Source: Rachicladosporium sp. CCFEE 5018 (Eukaryota; Ascomycota; Dothideomycetes; Cladosporiales; Cladosporiaceae). From it: a stretch of 64,000 nucleotides of DNA. Positions 1 through 9,190 of the stretch are shown piece by piece. Both the position numbers and the translations under genes were made by a program. The first letter of the stretch is position 1. The number at the start of each line of letters is the position of its first letter. The notes under the pieces are model-generated. The model made no database searches. It worked only from the letters and a program-made list of their open reading frames with translations, and had not been told where the DNA came from. The stretch spans positions 372,768 through 436,767 of the forward strand of contig KZ111145.1 of NCBI GenBank assembly GCA_002077045.2, written 5' to 3'.

Positions 1-2
1 TT

Positions 3-278
3 TCGCGGAAAGCCATGAGTCTGCTGAGGGAGCTGTGGACGCCAAAGGGCAGAGTCCCGGGAAGTCTGCGCCATTGCGATAGAGTGAAGTGGGCATCTGA
101 GTTGCAGGACCCTTCCATAGAGGTCGAGCGCGGGGTTTGGTATCTGGCCAGGTATCTTGGGTGGAAGAGAGCTATGTGGCGGGAGTGTAGGAGGTTGATG
201 GGCGTGTGGGGGATTTCTGCGGCGGGTACGTGGGCGAGAGGGCGTGTGAGGGCCGTAGGTATGCGGTTATCATCGTGA
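3..278 (+). CDS. C-terminal part of a 2EXR-like hypothetical protein (cut by window edge)
   Basis: The frame is open from the left edge to the stop at 276-278, so this is the 3' end of a gene that starts outside the window. The visible stretch (SLLRELWTPKGR, then a W/D-rich segment) aligns by eye with the last 75 residues of the gene at 1087-2094 (GLLREKWTPASG...). Shared features are the LLRE.WTP block, the V-DL/DP-S/G-VE block and a basic C-terminus. It is therefore a tandem paralog of that gene. Function is unknown. The ATG at 15 is internal to the frame and probably not the real start. Confidence 0.6.
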   Translation, partial: SRKAMSLLRELWTPKGRVPGSLRHCDRVKWASELQDPSIEVERGVWYLARYLGWKRAMWRECRRLMGVWGISAAGTWARGRVRAVGMRLSS

Positions 279-1086
279 TGAGGAGGGTTGGAAAGCTGAC
301 TGGATGCGGGCTTGGTAATGGACGCGGACGGGTTCCGCCGCTACGCTGACCGACAGACATGGGCTGTCCTTGAAACAAAGCCTGTCTCACACGCATACGA
401 ATGCTGCCGCTCGCAATGCTCTGAGCTATGAAGAGTCACTTCGAACCGATACCCGCTGCACGCCATCTGCTGACGCTTCGACGGGCACTCGATCCTAGGT
501 CTCAGCTCGTGCGTAGACCAGGATACCCGAATGCATCCTTGTTTCGCTCTTCTCAAGGGCAAAAGTGCTTGTGGTATTGTTGTGCTCGTCGCCTTCGCCG
601 ATACGCTCTTGCGATACCGATGGGAAAGCCATCGTCTCTGCAAGAGTCTAATGGACTATGGTCTCGCCTTTCGTCCAGTTGTTTGCGCACGGTGAATGTA
701 AATAGCTATGAGTGGTAGAAGCTTTCGTGGTCGAGAGGGTTTTGGTCCATGTGGCGGCTGATGGAGATATGCTGACCTTGTGGTGGGCTTTGTTGCGTCC
801 AGCAGCGTCAAAACTCCTGGCTGATACATTGATAATGACCACTCCACCAGTATTCATCGCACACGCGAATTCAGCATGGCACTGAAGCTTGACGCATGAA
901 ATCTGCTCTCGCTGCAATTTCCCGACGATCTGCACCAGCGCACACCAAGACTGCGTTGCAACGCACGTAATTCCGTCTCCCTCCACGGTGATCTACACCA
1001 GTACGGTTACACGTGCCGTGCCTCACGGCCGCTGTTACAATGGCATGAACCCACGCGCGACTTGTACGCTTGGAGTGATAAGCACG
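279..1086. other. Intergenic region, no supported gene
   Basis: Only short overlapping frames on both strands, none with recognisable domains. The frame of the downstream gene stays open back to 889, but that N-terminal extension (66 residues) precedes a better start at 1087 and is probably 5' UTR. It would contain the promoter of the 1087 gene. Confidence 0.5.
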
Positions 1087-2094
1087 ATGACAGAATACTA
1101 CACGATCGGGGAGGACATGACGATGAGGAGGAACGCACCTAGAGCCCAGAGTGGAGGAAGTGGGACTGACGCAATGTTTTCCCTTCTACTGTGCCTCAGC
1201 ATAGTCGCTGGCGTCGTCCTGCTCATCGCGATCTTGTGGCTCGGCTTCAAGTACCTTATGAGTCTCCCTCGACTCAGAGGCCTGCCCACTGCGCAAGAGA
1301 CTCGATGGCGAGATCGCGTCGTCCAGTACAGCATGCGCATACTAGTCGAAGACATCCGCTCAAGGAGATCTGCTGGGCTGCCAATCGATCCCCTCGACAT
1401 CGACTCAGAGATCCCACCCTGGTCGATAGGCCTGCGCACTGCACTCCCACGTCTTCGACGTCTCATCACATACCCTGATCCCGACTCCCAATCCGCAAGT
1501 CCCTTCTTCGCCCGCTTACCAGCAGAGTTGCGCGTGCTGATCTACGAGCAAGTCATCCACGACGAGCTGGCTAGCTCCACGGGACTACGCTGCAACAAAC
1601 GTCGCCTCATAGTGCCACTTCCAGCACGGACTTGCAAGCATCTATACAATGAGATGTGCCCCATGCAGCGGCGCCTGGCTGACGACACGGACTGCATCGT
1701 CAGCTGGCTGATACCGCGTATTGCGCCAAGCTGCCTGCTGGCCTTACTGGCTACGTTGGAGGAGGATCACGAAATCATGCTTGAGGATCTTTGGGCCGGC
1801 GAGTATGCGCTCCTGCCTCCTGGGCGGCATCAGTTTGTTCAAATTAAGGGCTTTGGAGTCGAGATTCGGCTTTCGAAGTGGGGTATGGGATTACTGAGGG
1901 AAAAGTGGACGCCGGCATCTGGACCTGGGAGGACTCCGGGGTTCCTAGACAGATTCTACTGGCTTTGTGATGTGCAGGATCTGGGTGTTGAGATGGATGA
2001 CGCATCTGCTTGGGCGCTGAAAAGTGTTGGCCGGACGAAGGGCCTAGCACGTGAATTGAGTAAGACAAGGCTAGGACCAGGATTGGAGAACTAA
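1087..2094 (+). CDS. Membrane-anchored 2EXR/DUF7730-like hypothetical protein
   Basis: A 335-residue protein from the ATG at 1087; the frame also allows an upstream start at 889. About 30 residues in, there is one strong hydrophobic segment (FSLLLCLSIVAGVVLLIAIL), suggesting a single membrane anchor. In the middle lies the motif FFARLPAELRVLIYEQVI, the signature of fungal 2EXR/DUF7730 proteins, which resemble the start of an F-box ('LP.ELR..IYE'). The rest carries acidic and aromatic segments without catalytic motifs. Function is unknown in these families. The truncated gene at the left edge is a paralog, so this is a small tandem array. It is probably single-exon. The family call is from motif recognition only. 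Confidence 0.6.
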   Translation: MTEYYTIGEDMTMRRNAPRAQSGGSGTDAMFSLLLCLSIVAGVVLLIAILWLGFKYLMSLPRLRGLPTAQETRWRDRVVQYSMRILVEDIRSRRSAGLPIDPLDIDSEIPPWSIGLRTALPRLRRLITYPDPDSQSASPFFARLPAELRVLIYEQVIHDELASSTGLRCNKRRLIVPLPARTCKHLYNEMCPMQRRLADDTDCIVSWLIPRIAPSCLLALLATLEEDHEIMLEDLWAGEYALLPPGRHQFVQIKGFGVEIRLSKWGMGLLREKWTPASGPGRTPGFLDRFYWLCDVQDLGVEMDDASAWALKSVGRTKGLARELSKTRLGPGLEN

Positions 2095-2677
2095 TGGGCT
2101 CGTGCTTCGGGGAGGCAGCAAGGAGCTGGAGGGGTGGAAGACGATAGACAGCCTGTGCCTTGGCGACGCTGTGAGAGTCCTACCGAATCGCACATCTGCC
2201 TAGGTCTGCGCCGCCGGCGCAAAGCCACTTGGGCAGACTTCCAGCGAGTATAAGCTTATCCATCTTCGTCCTGTAGCTATGATTAAGGAGAGTCACTCGG
2301 CTTACCAGAACGGTATATCGAAGAAGCGCTTCTGGCATCGCCAGTTTCGCAGGCACTCTTGGAGAGCGCCTGTATGGGATTCGACCGGTGTATCAAGGGA
2401 ACTTGAGGTAACTGAAGCGCGTCTTCCAATGGCTTAGACCTATTGTCCACCCCGTCCGCGGGAAAGGATACTGGAAGGCTGGTGATGGGCATGTAGGCGC
2501 AGTATACTGAACGCCATGCAAGATCTGCAGCGTGTGGGATGCATCGCTACAAACACTAGACATTCGCGTATCAGTCCGTCTCTCGGATCTCCAGGGCAGA
2601 ACTTTCAACGTGAGCTAGAGCTGTACATCTAGGCAATGCTTTTGCCATCAACTCTCTTTTCCTTCCATTCGCTTCGC
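2095..2677. other. Convergent intergenic region
   Basis: Lies between the 3' ends of the 2EXR-like gene (+) and the phosphoesterase gene (-). Only short frames without domains are present. It should hold both polyadenylation regions. Confidence 0.5.
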
Positions 2678-4717
2678 TCACGCATCAGGCCCCAGGCATA
2701 TAATCCTGCCCTCGAGCTTCGGCGCAATGCCTCTACACCATGGTACCGATGTGCTATCTTCAACCTGGTCACATATCTTAGGGTGACCCTTCAGCCCAGC
2801 AGCAGTCCACCAGCGTCTCACGACTTTGCGAATCAGCATCAGCTTCCTCTCATGTTCTGATGGCGAGATCGCAACGGCTGGAAGGTCTGCTCGGCTGGAG
2901 TCTTCGTCATCGGAATCATCGGTGTCGATGGGACTGTCGTGTGCGTCTGCCCGCCGGTCTTGAGTTTTGCCGACAAGCGAAGCATCACCTTCAGCAGGCC
3001 CTGGTGTATTAATTGTCCCGTTTCGTTGCTTCTCATATGGCTTCAGAGGCTCCTGCACAGGCTGCACATCATGCAAGCCATCTTGCACACCTCCCCAATG
3101 TCGACCCATCTCGGTACCCCAGTTCTTCCAACGGCCCAGGATCTTCAGGCTCATGAAGTACTGCACGAGCATCGTACTGATTAGCATGCCATTCTCTTCG
3201 CTGACGATGCTCTTCGCATTCCCTCCGTGGCCATCCAGCATCAAGCTCGTGAATCCATCTTTGCCTCTGACCATGTAGTCTCGTGTACACAAGACGTACT
3301 TTTTCTTCAAGTCAATCGGCTCACCCTTGATAGTGATGTTGGAACACCGCTGCATCTCCGGCTTGCTTGGGTCGAACGCGAAGGTAATCCCACTGACTTG
3401 CGGAAAGCGTCCTTCCAACGCAGGATACAGCTTGACCCCATTCTCGAGCGTATGCAAGATAGCCTCTCCAGTGACTTCGACGACCACACAAGGATCCTCG
3501 AAGGGATAGCAATTCATCACATCCTTCACCTTGATCACACCAGCAGGGTAGACTTGGTCCCCTCTTATGGTTCCAGCCGCCATGATCGTGCAGTCAGCGT
3601 TGTAGTGGAAGCGCATGAGATCGCAGACGAAGTTGCCGTAATTCGACTCCTTGGCGCGGACGGTGGAGAAGCGGGCATCGAGTGGTGCTGCAGTGTAGCC
3701 TATGGGCTTCTCCAGCTTGGCTTTGAGGGTGGAGGTGAGCTTGTCGACTGTAGCGACCGCGGCCGGATCTTCGGCGATCGAGGAGACGATATCGCGGCGG
3801 GTGATCGTGAAATCCAAGCTATGCGCGGTGTTGGGACGACGCCACGCTTCGATGTAGGAGAGCTGCTTGAAATCTGTGCCGGAGCGAAGGAGGTGTATGC
3901 CGTTGATCACAGCGTGGTCATATGTGTGATCGTGCCCGCCCATGATCATGTCCAGATAGCCCTCTGGCAGCTTGCGAGCCAACTTCTCATCATTCGGTTG
4001 ACGTTGATGCGTTAGTGCGATGATGATCTGAGCACCTTGCTCTCTCAACATTGGAACGAGCTCCAACGCAGTCGCAGAGGCACTGCGATACTCCAAATTC
4101 GGCGGCAGACTGTTGATAGTCTCGAGCCACTCGCGCTCGACCAGTCCAATCACTCCAACCTTCATCCCATTGCTCGCCGTTAACATCACAGTCCGCTTAC
4201 AATTTCCCAGCGGTACATTATCTCCCAACGCAAGGTCGAGTACATTCGCGCACAGCCAGGGAAAGTCACACTTCCCCGCCAGCGCAGCGAAATGCTCCAT
4301 GCCGAAATCCAGATCATGATTCCCGAGACAGGCAGCATTTACCCTCGTTCCATTGAGTACAGGCACCATGTGACTACCCTTGGTGACGCTGCTCTCGAGA
4401 CTCGGGTTGAAGGCATCGCCGCTGAAGAACGTCAGAAGGTCGGGTTCGGTGGCGTATTCTGGTAATGTTGCGTATTGATTACAGATGGTCTGAAAGCGTG
4501 AGATCCCGCCTACGGGCTCACGGCTACCGGGCTCAACGTGATAGACATCGTTGTAGTGGATGAAGCGGAGATCTGGAGGGCCGGTGCAGTGCGCGGTGGA
4601 AACAATGGTGCCTTTAATAAAGTCAGCAACGAATTCGCAACGACGTGTGGTGTTCAGTCTCGTGATGATTGTGATGTGTTACTTACCTTTGGGGTCGTTG
4701 TGTTCCCTGGGCGCCAT
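2678..4717 (-). CDS. 5'-nucleotidase/UshA-type metallophosphoesterase
   Basis: Two exons: 4687-4717 (31 nt, start ATG at 4717-4715) and 2678-4611, with a 75-nt intron (gtaagt...taaag) at 4612-4686. They encode 654 residues. The calcineurin-like domain shows all expected metal motifs: HYNDVYHVEP (about residue 36), SGDAFNPS, GNHDLDFG (about 107-114), THQR and GGHDHTYDH. The 5'-nucleotidase C-terminal domain follows (ARFSTVRAKESNYGNFVCDLMR, broken here only by description) and then an acidic, Ser/Asp-rich tail (DTDDSDDEDS). There is no signal peptide, so it is probably intracellular, unlike secreted UshA enzymes. The family hydrolyses phosphate esters of nucleotides or related compounds; the substrate cannot be told from sequence. 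Confidence 0.9.
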
Positions 4718-5587
4718 GTTCACTCATATGGAGTCGAATTCGACTGCCCAACACGTTTCACTTATCTTATTGCGACTTGCATTCCGCATGTTCAGCGTCA
4801 CGATCCAAGCTGACGATGTTTCACCCGCAGCGCCACATTGGAAGGAAATACCAAGGATGGACGACTGTCAACAAAGCATCCCTCTTCTGGGCAGTGGCGT
4901 TGCTCGCATGCCAAGTCGAGGCGCAGCTGCCGCGCAGCGAGTATGGAATATCATCACAACAACGATTCCATGCTCTCGCGCGTATGATGAAACAGAGCCA
5001 ATTCGTGTGGGTCCGATTAAACAGGCTGATACCAGCTTGTCTATTTATCTGCTACTAAGCTAAATTGCGAGGATAGCAAGGTTCAAAACCTCACCGCTCT
5101 CACTCCAAATCTGTGGACAGCAGCACTACAGGCATTAGGACCGCAGCAGAATCGTCTACGCCATCATGCGCCCCTTGGATGACTTGGTTTCGCCCGAATA
5201 TCTTCCCCTCCGGTCGCTGTGATCGGAATTGCATGCTGAACGACGTTGTGGTCTTGATATCGTGAACTCATATCGTGCTCTGGTTGAGAATGTCATGTTC
5301 CGCATCGCCCAGTAGTCTGTCACGTTCTCCGCCTTGGGTACCATGCAGCGCAGTCAGATACTTCACGAACAATGCAGCTCCCTTGGCAGATGCGATACCA
5401 ATTTGAGAGTATCTCGAGCGGCGATCGAGCAGCGTAGCTCAATTTTGGGTAGGCTTTCACTCGAGCTTCAAGAGCTTAGACACGTAGTCGATTACCTGTA
5501 TCGGCGCTGCCTTCAGTAGCTATTATGTCGCAAATTGACAACTCGTCCGGGGCAGAGTCTCTGAGCAGCACGGCCAGGGTCAGGAGC
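4718..5587. other. Intergenic region, no supported gene
   Basis: Contains the upstream region of the phosphoesterase gene (right of 4717) and the 3' flank of the DUF6594 gene. The frames here (for example 4560-5063 +) overlap the phosphoesterase exon or are short and domain-less. Confidence 0.5.
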
Positions 5588-6572
5588 TCAACCAGGCGTG
5601 CTTGGCGTGCTCGGGTTAGCATTTGCTAGGTTCCCAGACACAAAGACCACTAGCACCGCTGAGTACGCAGCGGTTGCGGCGAAGATGCTATCGCGACTCG
5701 CAGTTGTCGCCATACTCATTGTGAGAGAGAACAGTAGGATGAAGACGATGACCATGGCCAAACGAGCATCGGAATCCGTGACGAAGTACAATGCGAGTAC
5801 TGGTGCGACGAGCAGAGCGCTTGCGATCGCTGTGCTCAGGGCGGACACAAAGCGGGCCACTTGACGGCCTTCGAGGTGCCTTGCTCGATCCCATTCGCGA
5901 TGCGAAAGTCGCTGTGAATGTCAGCTCTGCTACCATGAGCAGTTGAAGTGAGACACATACCTTGCCAGGGAATGGCCAGTGATCCCGAAGGAACGTCGAG
6001 AGGGCATCGTGGTTCGCTGGCGGCGCTAGGGCGACGAGATCAGCTGCCTCATCAAGCATGTGCTGCTCAGGACCATCAAGCTTGTGATGCAAGCCATCCT
6101 CTACGTTGAGTTCAACGCGATACGCATGTAGAGCGCGTGAGCGAGGTGACTCCAGTTTCAATATGTGCAGTTCCCGAAGTAAGGTTTCGTCTAGCGGCGA
6201 TCAGATCGACTCCACTCCCTCGCAACACTGCGATCGCTCACGGTATTCCTTCAATTTCACCTGCGCTCGATCCGACAGTGTTCGTCTTCTTCTCTGTAAA
6301 TCACTCCGCGTATCAATTGTAGAGTGCTCCGCTGCTCGCGGAAAGGTTCTGAACGCGTGATGTGCATCGATGTCACGGCTTCGTGCCAGCTCTTCCTGGA
6401 GTGCATGAAGCTCGTCTTCAACCGCGATGAGTTCGCCCTGCATATTTAGCAGTACTGTGGCAGTGAGACGACTAAAGCGGCGAAAGATATAAGTGTCATG
6501 GTCTGGGTCTCGAGAGATGAAGTCCGAAATGGCTGGGTATCCGTCTGAAAGCGACGACATTCTGACAGCCAT
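5588..6572 (-). CDS. DUF6594-domain membrane protein
   Basis: Three exons: 6242-6572, 5961-6190 and 5588-5911. The introns are 51 nt (gtgagc...ctag, 6191-6241) and 49 nt (gtatgt...acag, 5912-5960). The product is 294 residues. The N-terminus has the DUF6594 hallmark GYPAISDFISRDPDHDTYIF followed by RRFSRL and a coiled-coil-like helix (LIAVEDELHALQEELARSR). The splice at KEYH-ETLLREL restores the usual DUF6594 'KEYHE.LL' sequence. The C-terminus holds two to three hydrophobic helices (ALLVAPVLALYFV, LAMVIVFILLFSLTM, and an Ala-rich stretch), as in the family. DUF6594 proteins are common in Pezizomycotina and of unknown function. An alternative start is the Met at 6560. A GTG three bases upstream of 6572 extends the frame but is unlikely to be used. 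Confidence 0.85.
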
Positions 6573-7008
6573 CACCTTAGATCTGAGAACGGCCTCAGAG
6601 TGCGCAACACGTGCAGGAGGTTAATAGACCAGGACCTGATGCGGGTCCAAATGGTATCAGCACACTGCGCGCTCGAGAAGTGGCATCACGCTGAATCCAA
6701 GGCATGCGTGCATGGTGGTGGCTGAGTCGCTCGGCGCCTGGGCTACACCAGTGCGAGTTCCATGACATTCGACTGCTCGGCACACATACCTATCCTAAGT
6801 ACCATCCGCTTCATCTCTCTAGAAACGCCAAACCAAGTGCAAGCTACAGTACACCCAATAACGAGTGAAGGCTGCCAGCTGAATTGCGAAGACATAGGTG
6901 CGGCACACCCAGATTCCAGGATCGCTTCACGAAAGAACGGAGAGGGCTCAAGCATCAAATCCATGTCTCGCGCTCGGCGTGGCTCGACATTGATTAGAGT
7001 TCACCGTC
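6573..7008. promoter_or_regulatory. Divergent promoter region, DUF6594 gene / retropepsin-like gene
   Basis: These 436 bp separate two divergently transcribed genes and must contain both promoters. I saw no convincing shared element or TATA box. The small frames inside are not conserved-looking. Confidence 0.45.
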
Positions 7009-8697
7009 ATGTTCGCCGATCCTCCGCCATGGGTTGACTACCGTCAGCCGGCATTGATAAGCCAGTCAAGATATAGCTATCAGACGGCTGGACACTATGG
7101 GCTTCCGCCACAGTACGAAAATGAGACACCGCGGTATGATGCGCGATCAGGACAATCTACAACGCGGGTACGTCGCGCTTCGGAACAGAAGCAACACAGC
7201 TACTATTATAGCGCTTACGGAGACTACACCACTCCCCCTTCCTATCCAGGAGCCAGGAGCACTTCGAAACGGGGGGAGTACATCGACAGTCACTCCGGAA
7301 GCTATGTCCGTCCACCTCAACTTGACCTTGCACCCATTACTCGTAGCTCGAGTAGTAGCAATTCGAGTGAAAGCAGCTCGAGTAGAAGCATAGATCCACT
7401 GCGCACAGCACTGATGGAGCGTTCGGGTCGGATGTTCTATGACAAAGGTGCGCGACAAGAACAAATTCTGGAGCCACGTTTGCCATCGAACGTCGCTGGC
7501 CAAGATGTACTCGCGCTGTTAGATCATGGCTCGAGTGGAAATTTCCTGTCAATGGACTTCGCCAGACGTCAAGGCCTCCAGATCTTGCCAACGTCAAGTC
7601 ACAACGTGAAAGCCGCGAACGGCGCTAAGATCGCACTGGCGGGCACAGTCGATGCCCCATTTGGTGTCACGGGCACAAGCAAAATCGAGCTACTTCGCTT
7701 CCACATTATGGCCACCGGCGTCACTGATGTCATACTCGGACATCGCTTTCTGCAACTGACAAAAGCGTTCACCCGATTCCGCGCTCAGATTGTGCACACG
7801 GCACGCCGAGCTAGAGGCTCTTGCCTGCGTCATGTACGCTTTTTGCAAGGTTCCGTTCAGCAAGTGCGAGGATACTTGGATCACGGACGTATCGATGCTG
7901 TGGCGGATACTGGGTCAGACGTCACGCTTCTTTCAAGTTTATATGCAAGGGAGCGGGGACTGAAGGTCTCGTACAATCGGCAGGACCAAGTCGAACTAGA
8001 GTTCGCCGATGGATCGACCATGTGGACGCAGGGCTGTGTAAGAGACGTGGACTGGAAATACGACAGTGTAACGCCATCCACGCATCGACTGGATGCCTAC
8101 ATCCTGAACTCCCTCCCATGCGGCGTTCTCATAGGTTACGATGTACTATATGCGACGGACGCGTTCGCAATGCATGCGGATGCACTCTTCAGCCAGTACG
8201 ATCAGGACTCTGATATTGAGGACACCCTCGATCACAACCTGAACTACATTCATCGTCGCTCCCAAGCGGGTATGGTGTCTCCCATATGCTCATATAGGCA
8301 TCGCACGTCGACTGACTTTCTTCCAGGTGGCCCCGAGACCGCACTAGAAGCGTGGCAAGCCGCGAAGACTTTGGCACTCAGCCGCTACGGTGTGGCACAG
8401 TCAGAAGCGCAGGCCCTTTCAGCCGCTGAACGCGACGCATTTCTTGCGCCTTTCCGAGCCGAGTTCGATGCTGTTCTGCAGGCAGAACCACCGACAGGCA
8501 CCACATCCGGCACCACCACAAACGACGGCCACGATCCAGGGCAGACTCCCCGAAAACGTCAGTGGCCATGGTGGCAGAAACGTGGCGCCAATACATCTCG
8601 ATCGATTGCGATCAAGCTCAGCACTCTGAGTGTGACGAATTCGGCGGCGACAGATCACCGAGGCTCGTTGTCATCGCAATCAGGTGCATCTTCGTAG
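7009..8697 (+). CDS. Protein with two tandem retropepsin-like (aspartic protease) domains
   Basis: A single-exon frame of 562 residues. Residues 1-130 are Tyr/Ser/Pro-rich and look disordered, with a run of Ser. Two retropepsin-like folds follow. The first (about 160-258) has LLDHGSSGNFLSMDFARRQGL and the C-terminal ILGHRFLQL. The second (about 288-395) has the canonical VADTGSDVTLLSSLYARERG and VLIGYDVLY. The first replaces the catalytic D-T/S-G triad by D-H-G, so it may be inactive or altered; the second keeps D-T-G. Residues 400-562 are low-complexity with a basic segment. No reverse transcriptase, integrase or LTR is visible nearby, so this could be a domesticated retroelement protease or a DDI-type cellular retropepsin. 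Two D-G sites could form an intramolecular dimer, since retropepsins work as dimers; that is inference. Confidence 0.7.
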   Translation: MFADPPPWVDYRQPALISQSRYSYQTAGHYGLPPQYENETPRYDARSGQSTTRVRRASEQKQHSYYYSAYGDYTTPPSYPGARSTSKRGEYIDSHSGSYVRPPQLDLAPITRSSSSSNSSESSSSRSIDPLRTALMERSGRMFYDKGARQEQILEPRLPSNVAGQDVLALLDHGSSGNFLSMDFARRQGLQILPTSSHNVKAANGAKIALAGTVDAPFGVTGTSKIELLRFHIMATGVTDVILGHRFLQLTKAFTRFRAQIVHTARRARGSCLRHVRFLQGSVQQVRGYLDHGRIDAVADTGSDVTLLSSLYARERGLKVSYNRQDQVELEFADGSTMWTQGCVRDVDWKYDSVTPSTHRLDAYILNSLPCGVLIGYDVLYATDAFAMHADALFSQYDQDSDIEDTLDHNLNYIHRRSQAGMVSPICSYRHRTSTDFLPGGPETALEAWQAAKTLALSRYGVAQSEAQALSAAERDAFLAPFRAEFDAVLQAEPPTGTTSGTTTNDGHDPGQTPRKRQWPWWQKRGANTSRSIAIKLSTLSVTNSAATDHRGSLSSQSGASS

Positions 8698-9190
8698 CAC
8701 GCCCCTCAAGATGGTCTCAAGACGAGGCGCTACGATTCATGCCTTCATGCAACGGTGGGAAAGTTATTTACGATTTGGGCGCAGGCAGCGGAGCGCACTG
8801 TGCAAGTAAAAGCTGGGTCTAGGTTCATCTGGTAGATTTGGGGTAGCGAAATAAGGGCGCAGTTGGTTTATGATACCCCGGAAGTGAGACGCCGGAGCAC
8901 ACTGTGCAAGGAAAAGTTGGGTCTCGGTTTATCGGCAGCTTCAAGGGTGCGAAGCAAGGGCGCAATTGATTTATGATACCCCGTAAGTCAGAGTATAATA
9001 TTTGTACTGTAGGAATCGAAGAGTTGAATTCAATGCCGCGCTCAGTGGCGTCATGTTATTGGTGTCATATCATACACTTGTCCTGTTCGCCCTATATGCA
9101 TATACATAGCCTCTGCGGCATCGCTGTCGTCTATATCTGTTGTTTCGTCGCGCTAGCAAGTCATACGAAATCTCCCTTCAAAGGGAGTAT
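8698..9190. other. Convergent intergenic region with tandem duplication
   Basis: Lies between the 3' ends of the retropepsin-like gene (+) and the pectinesterase gene (-). The only notable content is the imperfect tandem repeat at 8789-8988. Confidence 0.5.
8789..8988. repeat. Two-copy imperfect tandem repeat, period about 104 bp
   Basis: Copy 1 (8789-8885) and copy 2 (8893-8988) share the opening CGGAGC.CACTGTGCAAG, then AAAAG.TGGGTCT.GGTT, and the end GGGCGCA.TTG.TTTATGATA followed by CCCCG.AAGT. The central part is more divergent. It lies just past the retropepsin-like gene and has no coding potential. Confidence 0.8.

Noticed and set aside
3227..4015. 262-codon forward frame
   Set aside because: Antisense to the phosphoesterase coding exon; composition and position fit a shadow frame.
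5075..5105. tRNA-like T-loop sequence GGTTCAAAACC
   Set aside because: The flanking bases do not form a five-pair T stem and no D or anticodon arm is visible; no tRNA called.
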